A DNA stretch of 64,000 nucleotides from Hominimerdicola alba (GCF_900109655.1 NZ_FOAT01000002.1:121175-185174); one strand, 5' to 3'. Positions 43,264-51,006 are shown, numbered from the stretch's first letter. Translations and numbers: made by a program. The notes: generated from the sequence alone by a model not told the origin.

Positions 43264-43536
43264 ATGATAAACGTAAATGTTAAGAACGGTGAGCTTACCG
43301 AAGAAGAGAAGCAGGCATATATTTCCAGAGCACATGACCTTTATCCCGGTAAGGCTATTGATTCCATAGATATTTCACTTGACGGCGATTATGCTGAAGT
43401 GGACTACCATTTCTCTGCTGTACCTTTCCAGAGGATAAGAAGGATCACAGGTTATCTGGTCGGCACTCTCGATCGTTTCAATGATGCTAAGCGCAGTGAA
43501 GTTGAAGACAGAGTTAAGCACGGCGTTGTTAGCTAA
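43264..43536 (+). CDS. Small protein with NrdD-type glycyl-radical tail
   Basis: The 90-residue protein ends RIRRITGYLVGTLDRFNDAKRSEVEDRVKHG. This matches the C-terminal glycyl-radical region of anaerobic ribonucleotide reductase NrdD, whose enterobacterial form reads RRVCGYLG then RPFNAGKQEEVKRRVKH. The candidate radical glycine is Gly63. The zinc-ribbon Cys pairs and catalytic barrel of NrdD are absent. The first 50 residues form an alpha/beta unit I do not recognise. It has its own promoter and terminator. Such small proteins are sometimes annotated simply as anaerobic ribonucleoside-triphosphate reductase. Function is unproven. Confidence 0.7.
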   Translation: MINVNVKNGELTEEEKQAYISRAHDLYPGKAIDSIDISLDGDYAEVDYHFSAVPFQRIRRITGYLVGTLDRFNDAKRSEVEDRVKHGVVS

Positions 43537-43574
43537 GAACTTTTAATTTTAATAATTTGTTTTTTATTGTCAGA

Positions 43575-43607
43575 AGCCGTTCCGTTAACGCGGGACGGCT
43601 TTTTTCT
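43575..43607 (+). terminator. Intrinsic terminator
   Basis: AGCCGTTCC (43575-43583) pairs with GGGACGGCT (43592-43600; one G-T pair), followed by six T. Confidence 0.85.
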
Positions 43608-43670
43608 GTCATTTTGTATATACTTGCTCATTTCGGGAAAAATATAAATGTAAATAATTTGTAAAGGGTG

Positions 43671-43699
43671 TTGACATTCGGGAGAAAGTGTGGTATATT
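43671..43699 (+). promoter_or_regulatory. Promoter of peroxide-defence operon
   Basis: TTGACA (43671-43676) and TATATT (43694-43699) are 17 bases apart with TGG before the -10. Confidence 0.85.
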
Positions 43700-43702
43700 T
43701 TG

Positions 43703-43727
43703 TTTGTACACAAATTAATTGTACAAA
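43703..43727. promoter_or_regulatory. Candidate OhrR/MarR operator
   Basis: TTTGTAC (43703-43709) and GTACAAA (43721-43727) form a 25-bp inverted repeat around an AT-rich centre (ACAAATTAATT), directly over the expected transcription start. The AATT-rich centre and TAC/GTA ends resemble OhrR boxes, and an OhrR-type regulator is the second gene of the operon. Confidence 0.65.
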
Positions 43728-43773
43728 AACAAATCGCATACAATGCTTTTGAAACTATAAGGAGGAACGTAAT

Positions 43774-44313
43774 ATGTCAGTTTATGAGAACGTACTGAAA
43801 AGAAAAGATGGCAGTGAGTTTGGTCTGGACGAGCTTAAAGGCAAGGTCCTGCTGATAGTCAACACAGCGACGGGCTGTGGCTTTACTCCCCAGTATAAGG
43901 GTCTTGAAAAACTGTATGAGGAATACAAGGACAAGGGTTTTGAGATACTGGATATCCCCTGCGACCAGTTCGGACATCAGGCACCCGGCAACGATGATGA
44001 GATACATGAGTTCTGTACTCTGACCTATAACACCACGTTCCCGAGATTTGCAAAATCCGAGGTTAACGGCGAAAACGAACTGCCTCTGTATACTTTCCTG
44101 AAATCGCAGATGGCTGAGGACAGCGTAACAGGCCCTATCAACAAGACCATAATGAAGGGCGTTGAAAAACTCAGCACCAGCTGTAAAAAGGCGGGAGACA
44201 TCAAGTGGAATTTTACAAAATTCCTTGTTGACCGCGAAGGAAATGTAGTTGGCAGATATTCACCCACCACTAAGCCCGAAGAGCTTGAAAAGGAGATCAA
44301 GAAATATATATGA
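43774..44313 (+). CDS. Glutathione peroxidase family thiol peroxidase
   Basis: The 179-residue enzyme has the catalytic motif NTATGCGFTPQYKGLEKLY with Cys35 in place of selenocysteine. The second conserved block DIPCDQFGHQAPGNDDEI (about 63-80) supplies Gln and a likely resolving Cys region, and WNFTKFLVDREG (about 148-159) the conserved Trp/Asn. Bacterial Cys-type family members generally use thioredoxin, which is encoded two genes downstream. The next gene overlaps by four bases. Confidence 0.94.
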   Translation: MSVYENVLKRKDGSEFGLDELKGKVLLIVNTATGCGFTPQYKGLEKLYEEYKDKGFEILDIPCDQFGHQAPGNDDEIHEFCTLTYNTTFPRFAKSEVNGENELPLYTFLKSQMAEDSVTGPINKTIMKGVEKLSTSCKKAGDIKWNFTKFLVDREGNVVGRYSPTTKPEELEKEIKKYI

Positions 44314-44759
44314 GCGATAAATACGAAGCTTTAAGACTGAAAAACCAGCTTTGCTTCCCGCTTTATCTCTGTGCAAAGGAAGTAACGCGTAAATATACCC
44401 CAATACTGGATGAGCTTGACCTCACCTATACCCAGTACGTTGTGATGATGTACCTGTGGGAGCAGGACGGCTGTACCGTTCATCAGATTGGCGATACGCT
44501 TATGCTTGACCCCAGTACCCTCACACCTCTGCTGAAAAAGCTGGAGAGCAAAGGGTATATCTCCCGCACCCGCAGTGAGACTGATGAGCGCAGCCTGAAT
44601 ATAGTGCTGACGGAGAAAGGTTCGGCGCTTAAAGACAAGGCGCTGTCAGTACCCGAGCAGATGAGATGCTGCATAGGTCTGACCCCCGAAGAGGGCGCAG
44701 CTCTCTATGGGTTGATAATGAAAGTTCTCAACAATATTGAAAACACTGAAAAGGAGTGA
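44310..44759 (+). CDS. OhrR-type MarR family peroxide-sensing repressor
   Basis: The 149-residue winged-helix regulator has Cys15 in KNQLCFPLYLCAKE, the position of the single sensing Cys of Bacillus OhrR. The DNA-binding core is about 60-95 (HQIGDTLMLDPSTLTPLLKKLESKGYISRTRSETDER). Further Cys at 21 and at 116-117 region could act as partners in a two-Cys mechanism. Overlap with the peroxidase stop (ATGA) couples them. Autoregulation through the inverted repeat at 43703-43727 is inferred. Confidence 0.9.
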   Translation: MSDKYEALRLKNQLCFPLYLCAKEVTRKYTPILDELDLTYTQYVVMMYLWEQDGCTVHQIGDTLMLDPSTLTPLLKKLESKGYISRTRSETDERSLNIVLTEKGSALKDKALSVPEQMRCCIGLTPEEGAALYGLIMKVLNNIENTEKE

Positions 44760-44764
44760 CTGTT

Positions 44765-45073
44765 ATGGCAGTAATTAAGGTAACAACAGCTGATTTTGAA
44801 AACGTGGTACTGAAGTCGGACAAGCCCGTTCTGGTTGATTTCAACGCAGACTGGTGCGGTCCCTGCAAGATGCTGGCACCTCTGCTGGAAGAGATAGCAG
44901 CCGCACGTGATGATATAAAGGTAGTAAGCGTAAATGTTGACGATGAGGGTGCTCTCGCCGCTCAGTTCGGGATATCTTCCATTCCCTGTCTTATTGCTTT
45001 CAAGGACGGTGCAGAAACAAAGCGCAGCATAGGTTTCCGCGGAAAGGGCGCTATCGAAGAGCTTCTGAGGTGA
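44765..45073 (+). CDS. trxA: Thioredoxin
   Basis: This 102-residue thioredoxin has the active site DWCGPCK at about 28-34 and the cis-Pro loop ISSIPCLIAFKDG (about 70-82); an extra Cys follows the cis-Pro. I chose ATG 44765, about ten bases after AAAGGAG; the GTG at 44756 overlaps that site. It probably recycles the peroxidase encoded upstream, and is reduced by the flavoprotein encoded four bases downstream. Confidence 0.95.
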   Translation: MAVIKVTTADFENVVLKSDKPVLVDFNADWCGPCKMLAPLLEEIAAARDDIKVVSVNVDDEGALAAQFGISSIPCLIAFKDGAETKRSIGFRGKGAIEELLR

Positions 45074-45077
45074 TGCT

Positions 45078-45992
45078 ATGAATTACGATGTAGTTATCAT
45101 AGGCGCAGGTCCTGCGGGCATGACAGCCGCAGTATACGCGAGACGCGCCAATAAAACGGTGCTTCTGCTTGAAGCCGCAAGCTTCGGCGGACAGATAATC
45201 AACGCTCACAGCATTGAGAATTACCCCACAGCACCTCATATCTCAGGCTTCGACTTTGCTATGCGCCTTTACGAACAGGCATCGGCACTGGGGGCTGAGT
45301 TCGTATTTGAAAAGGCTGTTGGCATCGAGGATAAGGGTGAGTACAAGCAGGTGAATACTCCCACCGCAAGCTACCGCGCAGGAACTGTGATCATAGCCAC
45401 AGGCTCGGATAAGCGCAAGCTGGGCGTAGCCCGCGAGGACGAGCTTATCGGCAAGGGCGTGAGCTACTGCGCTACCTGTGATGGTGCGTTCTTCCGCGGA
45501 AAGACTGTTGCTGTGGCAGGCGGAACAAGGGTCGCACTTGAAGATGCGCTTTATCTGGCAGACGTTGTGGAGAAAGTCTACCTCGTTCATAAGCTGGACA
45601 GTTTCCGCGGCTCTGAGGCTGAATTCGAGCGTTTGAAAGAGCGTGAGAATGTGGAGATACTTCTGAGCAGCAATATTACCGCACTGAAAGGCGAAAACGC
45701 TCTGGAAGCTATCGAGATAACCGCCAAGGACGGCAGTGTGCGTGATATCAGCGCAAGCGGACTGTTCGTGGCAGTGGGCAGAGTTCCCGAAAACCAGAAT
45801 TTCTCGTCGGTGATAGACCTTGATGACAAGGGCTATGCTGTTGCAGGCGAAAACTGCCTGACAAAGACCGAGGGCATATACGTCGCGGGCGACAACCGCG
45901 TGAAAGAAGTGCGTCAGCTTGTAACTGCCGCCGCTGACGGTGCAGTTGCGGCTATGGCTGCTGTAAAATACCTCAATGAGAAAAAGGCATAA
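45078..45992 (+). CDS. trxB: Thioredoxin reductase-like flavoprotein lacking NADPH motifs
   Basis: The 304-residue protein has the FAD motif GAGPAGMTAAVYARR (about 8-22), GGQIINAHSIENYP (about 38-51), the redox disulfide CATC (Cys131/Cys134) and a second FAD contact GIYVAGDNRVKEVRQLVTAAADGA (about 268-291). The NADPH-domain motifs are altered: AGGTRVALEDA stands where GGGxSAxEEA is expected, and VHKLDSFRG where HRRxxFRA is expected. That pattern is known for ferredoxin-dependent thioredoxin reductases of clostridia. Cofactor use is inference. It follows trxA by four bases. Confidence 0.88.
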   Translation: MNYDVVIIGAGPAGMTAAVYARRANKTVLLLEAASFGGQIINAHSIENYPTAPHISGFDFAMRLYEQASALGAEFVFEKAVGIEDKGEYKQVNTPTASYRAGTVIIATGSDKRKLGVAREDELIGKGVSYCATCDGAFFRGKTVAVAGGTRVALEDALYLADVVEKVYLVHKLDSFRGSEAEFERLKERENVEILLSSNITALKGENALEAIEITAKDGSVRDISASGLFVAVGRVPENQNFSSVIDLDDKGYAVAGENCLTKTEGIYVAGDNRVKEVRQLVTAAADGAVAAMAAVKYLNEKKA

Positions 45993-45996
45993 CAAA

Positions 45997-46045
45997 AAAT
46001 CGGGGAAGACCTTTATAAAAGAGGCCTTCTCCGATTTGTTTTTTT
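45997..46045. terminator. Bidirectional terminator
   Basis: AAATCGGGGAAG (45997-46008) pairs with CTTCTCCGATTT (46026-46037; one mismatch), followed by GTTTTTTTC. It lies between trxB and the convergent tsaD. Confidence 0.8.
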
Positions 46046-46051
46046 CGTTAT

Positions 46052-47068
46052 TTATTCGGAAATCGCATCAAGCGAAAGTGTTGCTATGCCGTTAAGGGAA
46101 CCGTCTGCACGCTTGCCTGCTAGGTAGTCATAATAACCCTGACAGGATATCATAGCGCCGTTGTCACCGCAGTATTTCAGCTCGGGCATATATACCTTGA
46201 AACTGCGCTTGTCGCACTCCTTTTGCAGCAGTTCTCTCACACCCGAATTTGCTGAAACGCCCCCTGCAAGACCAATGGTCTTGTAGCCCAGATGTTCAGC
46301 GGCGAGCATTGTCTTATCCACCAGTGCCTTTGCTACAGTCGCCTGAAAAGAAGCCGCCATACCCTCACGGTCGATGTGAACACCTTTCTGCTCGGCGTTG
46401 TGGACGAGGTTTATCACCGCGGTCTTCAATCCCGAAAAGCTAAGGTCATATTCGCTGCCCTGCACGCGGGGTTTGGGAAGGTCATAGGCTTTGGGGTCAC
46501 CTAGCTTTGCGGCGGCATCGATGAATTTTCCGCCCGGGTATTCGTAACCCAGAGTTCTCGCAACCTTGTCGAAACATTCGCCTGCCGCATCATCGCGTGT
46601 TCTGCCCACAACATGGTAGTGTGTATAATCCTTCACCTCAACGATGTGGGAATGTCCGCCCGATGCCACAAGGCAGAGGTAAGGCGGTTCAAGGTCGGGG
46701 TGGGAGATGTAGTTGGAAGCGATATGTCCCGCGATATGATGCACAGGCACAAGGGGCTTTTTGGTGCTCATTGCAAGTCCCTTGGCGAAGCTTACGCCTA
46801 CCAGCAGTGCGCCTATCAGTCCCGGGGCGTAAGTAACAGCTATGGCATCGATATCGTCCATGGTGCAGTTTGCCTCTTCGAGAGCGGCTTTTGCCACCCA
46901 AGAGATATTTTCGGCATGGCGGCGCGAAGCTATCTCGGGCACAACTCCGCCGTACAGCCTGTGTTCATCTATCTGTGAAGCGACGATGTTTGAAAGCACA
47001 GTTCTGCCGTTTTCGGTAACGGATATCGCTGTTTCGTCGCAAGAGCTTTCTATTCCTAAGATCTTCAT
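46052..47068 (-). CDS. tsaD: tRNA N6-adenosine threonylcarbamoyltransferase
   Basis: This 338-residue ASKHA-fold enzyme transfers threonylcarbamoyl to A37 of ANN-decoding tRNAs. The N-terminus ILGIESSCDETAISV, the metal ligands HHIAGH (about 111-116), LVASGGHSHIVEV (about 132-144) and the ATP site GGVSANSGVRELL (about 268-280) are all intact. It is the last gene of a five-gene operon that also has rimI. The usual partner tsaB is not in this operon. Confidence 0.96.
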   Translation of the reverse strand: MKILGIESSCDETAISVTENGRTVLSNIVASQIDEHRLYGGVVPEIASRRHAENISWVAKAALEEANCTMDDIDAIAVTYAPGLIGALLVGVSFAKGLAMSTKKPLVPVHHIAGHIASNYISHPDLEPPYLCLVASGGHSHIVEVKDYTHYHVVGRTRDDAAGECFDKVARTLGYEYPGGKFIDAAAKLGDPKAYDLPKPRVQGSEYDLSFSGLKTAVINLVHNAEQKGVHIDREGMAASFQATVAKALVDKTMLAAEHLGYKTIGLAGGVSANSGVRELLQKECDKRSFKVYMPELKYCGDNGAMISCQGYYDYLAGKRADGSLNGIATLSLDAISE

Positions 47069-47089
47069 ATTATCCTCCGTATTGTGAAA

Positions 47090-47833
47090 TCACGGTGTAA
47101 TGACACAAGTCTTACATTCCCCTATACGCTCGAATCCGAGCTTTTCTGCAAGCCCTGCCGAGCCTGCATTTCCTGCATGGCACGCCCATACCGGCGTTCT
47201 GCCGCTATCGAGTATATCGTCGATGGTTTTTGCCGCCGCTATATAGGCAAGACCTTTCCTGCGATACGCTTCGGCAGTCTCAACACCTATATCGACTTCT
47301 CTGCCGCCAGCCGCCGCCGAGAATGCCCACGCCGCGGGTCTGCCATCAAAGGTCACGCAGAAGCCTGTTCCTCCTGCAAGAAAGCTTTCAGTACTTTCCC
47401 ACGAAAAAGCAGGTACGATACGCCCCTCCATCTGCGATATCAGTCCGCTGTCAAGCCGTTTAAGCGAATAGCCCTCGGGCAGATTAAACTCTGGCGGTGA
47501 TGGCTTTCTGTACTCAAAGAAAAGTCTGCTGTCAACAGCAAACCCCTCACCGAAATGTTCTGCAAGACCATCATCAGCAAACAGCACCAGTCGCCGCCTG
47601 CCGTTACGCATAAGGTCTTTGACCCAGTTTATAAATGTATCATCAGCCTTGTCCGCAACATACCCGAAACCGCACAGATGGTGGAACAGCACAGCCTTTC
47701 CGTCGGTATAGATATCTCCCGCCTGTCTGCCATCGGCTATGGAAAGGGGATATATCTTCCCGAAAGGAAGCTTATCGGCTGTTTGTATAAATTCACGGTA
47801 GCTGTTTTGTGGTATCTTCCTGAATACTGCCAT
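47090..47833 (-). CDS. GNAT family N-acetyltransferase
   Basis: The 247-residue protein has an N-terminal helper domain (about 1-125) and a C-terminal GNAT core with VDIGVETAEAYRRKGLAYIAAAKTIDDIL (about 181-209) for acetyl-CoA binding and an AGSAGLAEKLGFERIGE end (about 223-239). The two-part architecture resembles the GNAT_acetyltran group. Substrate unknown. It sits between rimI and tsaD. Confidence 0.82.
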   Translation of the reverse strand: MAVFRKIPQNSYREFIQTADKLPFGKIYPLSIADGRQAGDIYTDGKAVLFHHLCGFGYVADKADDTFINWVKDLMRNGRRRLVLFADDGLAEHFGEGFAVDSRLFFEYRKPSPPEFNLPEGYSLKRLDSGLISQMEGRIVPAFSWESTESFLAGGTGFCVTFDGRPAAWAFSAAAGGREVDIGVETAEAYRRKGLAYIAAAKTIDDILDSGRTPVWACHAGNAGSAGLAEKLGFERIGECKTCVITP

Positions 47834-47848
47834 ACTTAAACCTCTCGG

Positions 47849-48283
47849 TCAGGTGCTTTGCTTAGTCATTATAACGGCGTTTTCGCATGGGTCTTCATAG
47901 AAGTTCTTGCGAACTCCCGCCTTTTCAAAACCCAGACTGTCATAAAGGGCTATGGCCGCCGAGTTCGATTCCCTGACTTCCAGTACCCAGCTTTCGGCAT
48001 CTGAAAGTTTAGCGAATATCTCTTCAAACATCGCTCGCGCTATGCCCTGTCTGCGGAATTCGGGCAGAACACAGATATTGTTTATCTCGGCTTCACCCGC
48101 AATGTACCAGCAACTGAGAAACCCTGCCGCCCTGCCATCGGAATATGCCAGCAGAGTGTGGTCATTTGCGTTTTTCAGCTGTGCGCGGCAGACTTCCTCG
48201 CTCCATGCTTCTTTCAGGCAGGCTGCGGAAAGCGCTGCGGCTTCTGCCACGTTTTCCTCTGTCATGGGTACTATTTTCAGCAT
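47849..48283 (-). CDS. rimI: Ribosomal protein alanine N-acetyltransferase-like
   Basis: The 144-residue GNAT enzyme has ICVLPEFRRQGIARAMFEEIF (about 70-90), WVLEVRESNSAAIALYDSLGFEKAGVRKNFY (about 97-127) and the NAVIM end typical of RimI, which acetylates the N-terminus of ribosomal protein S18. Linkage to tsaD in the operon supports RimI. Its start overlaps the preceding methyltransferase by seven bases. Confidence 0.88.
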   Translation of the reverse strand: MLKIVPMTEENVAEAAALSAACLKEAWSEEVCRAQLKNANDHTLLAYSDGRAAGFLSCWYIAGEAEINNICVLPEFRRQGIARAMFEEIFAKLSDAESWVLEVRESNSAAIALYDSLGFEKAGVRKNFYEDPCENAVIMTKQST

Positions 48284-48807
48284 GGCTTTTCTCCTGTCAG
48301 CAGATACGAACCATCCGAACGCAGTATCTTGACCGCGACCTTTTCAAAACCCGCCTGCCTTACTGTTTCTCTCAGTGAACGCGGAGGTGTACCTAGACCT
48401 GTGTCGCTGTCAAAAGTGAACAGACAGACGAATCTTCCGCCCTCTTTCAGCACCCTTAGTATCTCTTTGAGTGCGGCTGTTTTGTTTTCCCACAAAGGGG
48501 GAGTGTGCAGAGTAGTCACGCAGTCGAAAAAATTATCGAAATAAGGCAGTTCTTCGATGTTTGCCTGCCCCATCAGGGCTATCTCGTCGATGCTTCTCTC
48601 CCTGTCTGAAGCGGATATATCCACCCCGTAAAGGTCAAGCCCCTTATCGCTGAGTTTTTGCAGCATAACATCACTGCCCAGACCGATATCCAGCAGCTTG
48701 CCCCCTGCGGGTGCGTTTATGAATTGCCTTACGGCGGCATAGTGTTCGTTTTCTTCCTTGCGCCTGTTCATTGCATTTTTCAGCTTGACGGCGTATTCAA
48801 GAAACAT
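48277..48807 (-). CDS. Class I SAM-dependent methyltransferase
   Basis: The 176-residue protein has motif I KLLDIGLGSDVMLQKL (about 37-52), an acidic strand end LYGVDIS (about 60) and FDCVTTLHTPPLWENKTAALKEILRVLKEGGRFVCLFT (about 94-131), the order of Methyltransf_11 proteins. Motif I has GLGS in place of the usual GxG. The substrate is unknown. ATG 48807 follows AGGTGA; a longer frame would overlap hisC. It ends inside the rimI start. Confidence 0.8.
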   Translation of the reverse strand: MFLEYAVKLKNAMNRRKEENEHYAAVRQFINAPAGGKLLDIGLGSDVMLQKLSDKGLDLYGVDISASDRERSIDEIALMGQANIEELPYFDNFFDCVTTLHTPPLWENKTAALKEILRVLKEGGRFVCLFTFDSDTGLGTPPRSLRETVRQAGFEKVAVKILRSDGSYLLTGEKPC

Positions 48808-48812
48808 AATGT

Positions 48813-49880
48813 TCACCTGCTTTCGATACACTCCTTAACAGCGGCGATGAGCTTATCCATCTGTTCATCCGTACCGATGGTTATTCTCAGCCATTTGTCG
48901 ATAACCGGTTTTTTGAAGTAGCGAATGAATATGCCTTTTTCGCGGGTATATGCGAATATCTCCTCAGCGGGGATATCGGGGTGCGATACAAACAGGAAGT
49001 TGGTCTCACTGTCGGTAACTTTGAAGCCCATATCCCTGAAAGCCTTTGCAGAGCGGTCGCGGGTAGCCTTTATCTTTTCAACGGTATCGCTGAAATACTT
49101 TTCATCATTAAGGCTTGCGATAGCAGTTTCGATAGCCAGCTGGTCAAGGGGATAGCTGTTGTAGCTGTCCTTGACTGCCTGCATATAGCTGATGAGCTCG
49201 GGCTGTGCGAAAGCCATACCTATCCTCATTCCCGCAAGAGAACGGGACTTGGAGAAAGTCTGGGTAACTATGAGATTATCGTACTCCTTGATAAGCTCGA
49301 CACAGCTGTAACGTCCGAAATCCACATAAGCCTCGTCGATGATGACGATGACATCGCGGTTGTGCTCAAGCAGGTCGATGATGAAATCCTTGCCCACACC
49401 GATAGCAGTCGGCGCATTGGGGTTGGGTATAACAACACCGCCGTTTTCGGGGTAGAAGTCCTTTACATTTATAAGGAAGTCACCGTCAACGGGCTTTGTC
49501 TCGTAGGGTATTTTCAGAAGCTCACACCATACAGTATAGAAGCTGTATGTTATATCGGGATAAAATACAGGCTTATCCGAGTTGAAAAATGCTCTGAAAG
49601 CTGTGGCAAGCACATCGTCCGAGCCGTTGCCGCAGAACACATTCTCAGGTGCAAGACCGTATCTTTCCGCAAGAGCGGCTTTCAGCGGCACAGCGTCTGC
49701 CGAGGGATATTTTTTCAGGTCGAAAATATCCTTTTTGCGCAGAACTTCCTGCACTCCTGACGCGGGGGGGTAGGGGTTCTCATTGGCATTCAGCTTGATG
49801 ATGTTCTCGTTTTTAGGCTGTTCGCCTGCCACATAGGGCTCAATGTTTATCAGGTTCTTTCTCCAAAGTTTTTCGCTCAT
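48813..49880 (-). CDS. hisC: Histidinol-phosphate aminotransferase
   Basis: This 355-residue fold-I PLP enzyme has LNANENPYPP (about 29-38), the substrate-binding PNAPTAIGV (about 152-160), IIDEAYVDF (about 181-189) and the PLP lysine in TFSKSRSLAGMRIG (about 213-226). This set is typical of HisC. It stands apart from other histidine genes and begins a mixed operon driven by two tandem promoters. Broader specificity for aromatic amino acids is possible. Confidence 0.93.
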   Translation of the reverse strand: MSEKLWRKNLINIEPYVAGEQPKNENIIKLNANENPYPPASGVQEVLRKKDIFDLKKYPSADAVPLKAALAERYGLAPENVFCGNGSDDVLATAFRAFFNSDKPVFYPDITYSFYTVWCELLKIPYETKPVDGDFLINVKDFYPENGGVVIPNPNAPTAIGVGKDFIIDLLEHNRDVIVIIDEAYVDFGRYSCVELIKEYDNLIVTQTFSKSRSLAGMRIGMAFAQPELISYMQAVKDSYNSYPLDQLAIETAIASLNDEKYFSDTVEKIKATRDRSAKAFRDMGFKVTDSETNFLFVSHPDIPAEEIFAYTREKGIFIRYFKKPVIDKWLRITIGTDEQMDKLIAAVKECIESR

Positions 49881-49918
49881 TTAAATGCACTCCTTACGAT
49901 TCGGGCATATCCGAATTT

Positions 49919-49947
49919 ATTATATCACAACGACGTTCCTCTGTCAA
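49919..49947 (-). promoter_or_regulatory. Proximal promoter of hisC operon
   Basis: On the minus strand, TTGACA (49947-49942) and TATAAT (49924-49919) are 17 bases apart with TGA before the -10. Confidence 0.85.
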
Positions 49948-49955
49948 ATTCAGCG

Positions 49956-49971
49956 TGGTAAAGTATTACCA
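49956..49971. promoter_or_regulatory. Inverted repeat between tandem hisC promoters
   Basis: TGGTAA (49956-49961) and TTACCA (49966-49971) form a 16-bp operator-like dyad. A further TTACC half lies a few bases on at about 49974-49979. Confidence 0.4.
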
Positions 49972-49987
49972 TGTTACCAACACGAAC

Positions 49988-50016
49988 AGTATAGCACGCT
50001 TCGTCACATATGTCAA
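49988..50016 (-). promoter_or_regulatory. Distal promoter of hisC operon
   Basis: On the minus strand, TTGACA (50016-50011) and TATACT (49993-49988) are 17 bases apart with TGC before the -10. Confidence 0.75.
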
Positions 50017-50098
50017 TAGGCTATTGCATTTTTTGTGAAAAAGCACGAGGATATGTTTACCAAACTACATCACCGCTCTGTCAATAATTATGAATACC

Positions 50099-50127
50099 TT
50101 GACATCACCGTCCGAATATGATATCAT
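50099..50127 (+). promoter_or_regulatory. Promoter of MBL-fold hydrolase gene
   Basis: TTGACA (50099-50104) and TATCAT (50122-50127) are 17 bases apart with TGA before the -10. Confidence 0.75.
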
Positions 50128-50171
50128 CGAAATAAGTAAGAAAGGAGAGTCGCTACATTGTCGGCGACAGT

Positions 50172-50990
50172 ATGAAAATTATGAAAATAGTTACACTTGT
50201 TGAAAACACCTGCGGACATGAGGGTTGTATCGCAGAACACGGATTATCGGTATATATCGAAACTGAAAAGCATAAGCTTCTGCTGGACTGCGGGCAGACT
50301 GACGCGGCTGTGAAAAACGCTGAAGTCCTCGGCATAGACCTGACAGCGGTGGATACCGTTATACTCAGCCACGGACACTATGACCATTCAGGCGGGATAA
50401 TGCCATTTTCGCGGATAAATGACAGGGCACAGATAATCATGCAGAAGTCCGCCGCAGAGCCGCATTATAATGGTGAGCGCTATATCGGCATAGATAAGGA
50501 TATTCTCGCCCTGCCGAATGTACACCTTATCGAGGGTGATGTCAGGCTCGATGATGAACTTTTCCTGTTCAGCGGCATAACAGGCAGACGATGCTTCCCA
50601 CAGGGCAACAGAAAGCTCCTGCGTGATGAGGGCGGCGAAAAAGTACAGGACGATTTCGCCCACGAACAGTGCCTTGTCATTGAACAGGAAGGCAAGCGCT
50701 GGCTGCTGTCAGGGTGTTCCCATAACGGCATACTGAATATCCTCGACCGATACAGAGATATCTTCGGCAGTGCCCCTGACCGTGTTATCACAGGCTTCCA
50801 CATGATGAAGAATGACGGCGAACACACAGAGGAAGAAAAAGAAGTCATCATTCAGACAGCCCGCGAGCTGGCGCAGACGGATACTATTTATTATAGCGGA
50901 CACTGCACGGGTATTCCCGCCTTTGAGCTGATGAAGACCATAATGGGCGACAAGCTTATCGCTCTGCACAGCGGCGAAGAAGTGATATAG
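50172..50990 (+). CDS. MBL-fold metallo-hydrolase
   Basis: The 272-residue protein has the metallo-beta-lactamase motif LSHGHYDHSGGI (about 64-75), an early Asp in LLLDCGQTDA (about 36-45) and later His in LLSGCSHNGILNI (about 178) and FHMMKNDGEH (about 211). It resembles the group annotated as 7,8-dihydropterin-6-methyl-aminobenzene-phosphate synthase-like, whose true activity in bacteria is unclear. The start is uncertain: AAAGGAG (50142-50148) is 24 bases before ATG 50172, but serves a six-codon frame that overlaps it. Confidence 0.85.
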   Translation: MKIMKIVTLVENTCGHEGCIAEHGLSVYIETEKHKLLLDCGQTDAAVKNAEVLGIDLTAVDTVILSHGHYDHSGGIMPFSRINDRAQIIMQKSAAEPHYNGERYIGIDKDILALPNVHLIEGDVRLDDELFLFSGITGRRCFPQGNRKLLRDEGGEKVQDDFAHEQCLVIEQEGKRWLLSGCSHNGILNILDRYRDIFGSAPDRVITGFHMMKNDGEHTEEEKEVIIQTARELAQTDTIYYSGHCTGIPAFELMKTIMGDKLIALHSGEEVI

Positions 50991-51006
50991 AACATGATAT
51001 AGAGTG

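Noticed and set aside
43264..43536. Truncated nrdD pseudogene
   Set aside because: It has its own consensus promoter, a clean ATG start, an extra N-terminal domain and a terminator, and no nrdD remnants lie upstream.
45078..45992. Frameshift or sequencing error explaining the altered NADPH motifs of TrxB
   Set aside because: The frame is intact with normal flanking residues (ALEDALYLADVVEKVYLVH), and both motifs changed independently, so real divergence is more likely.
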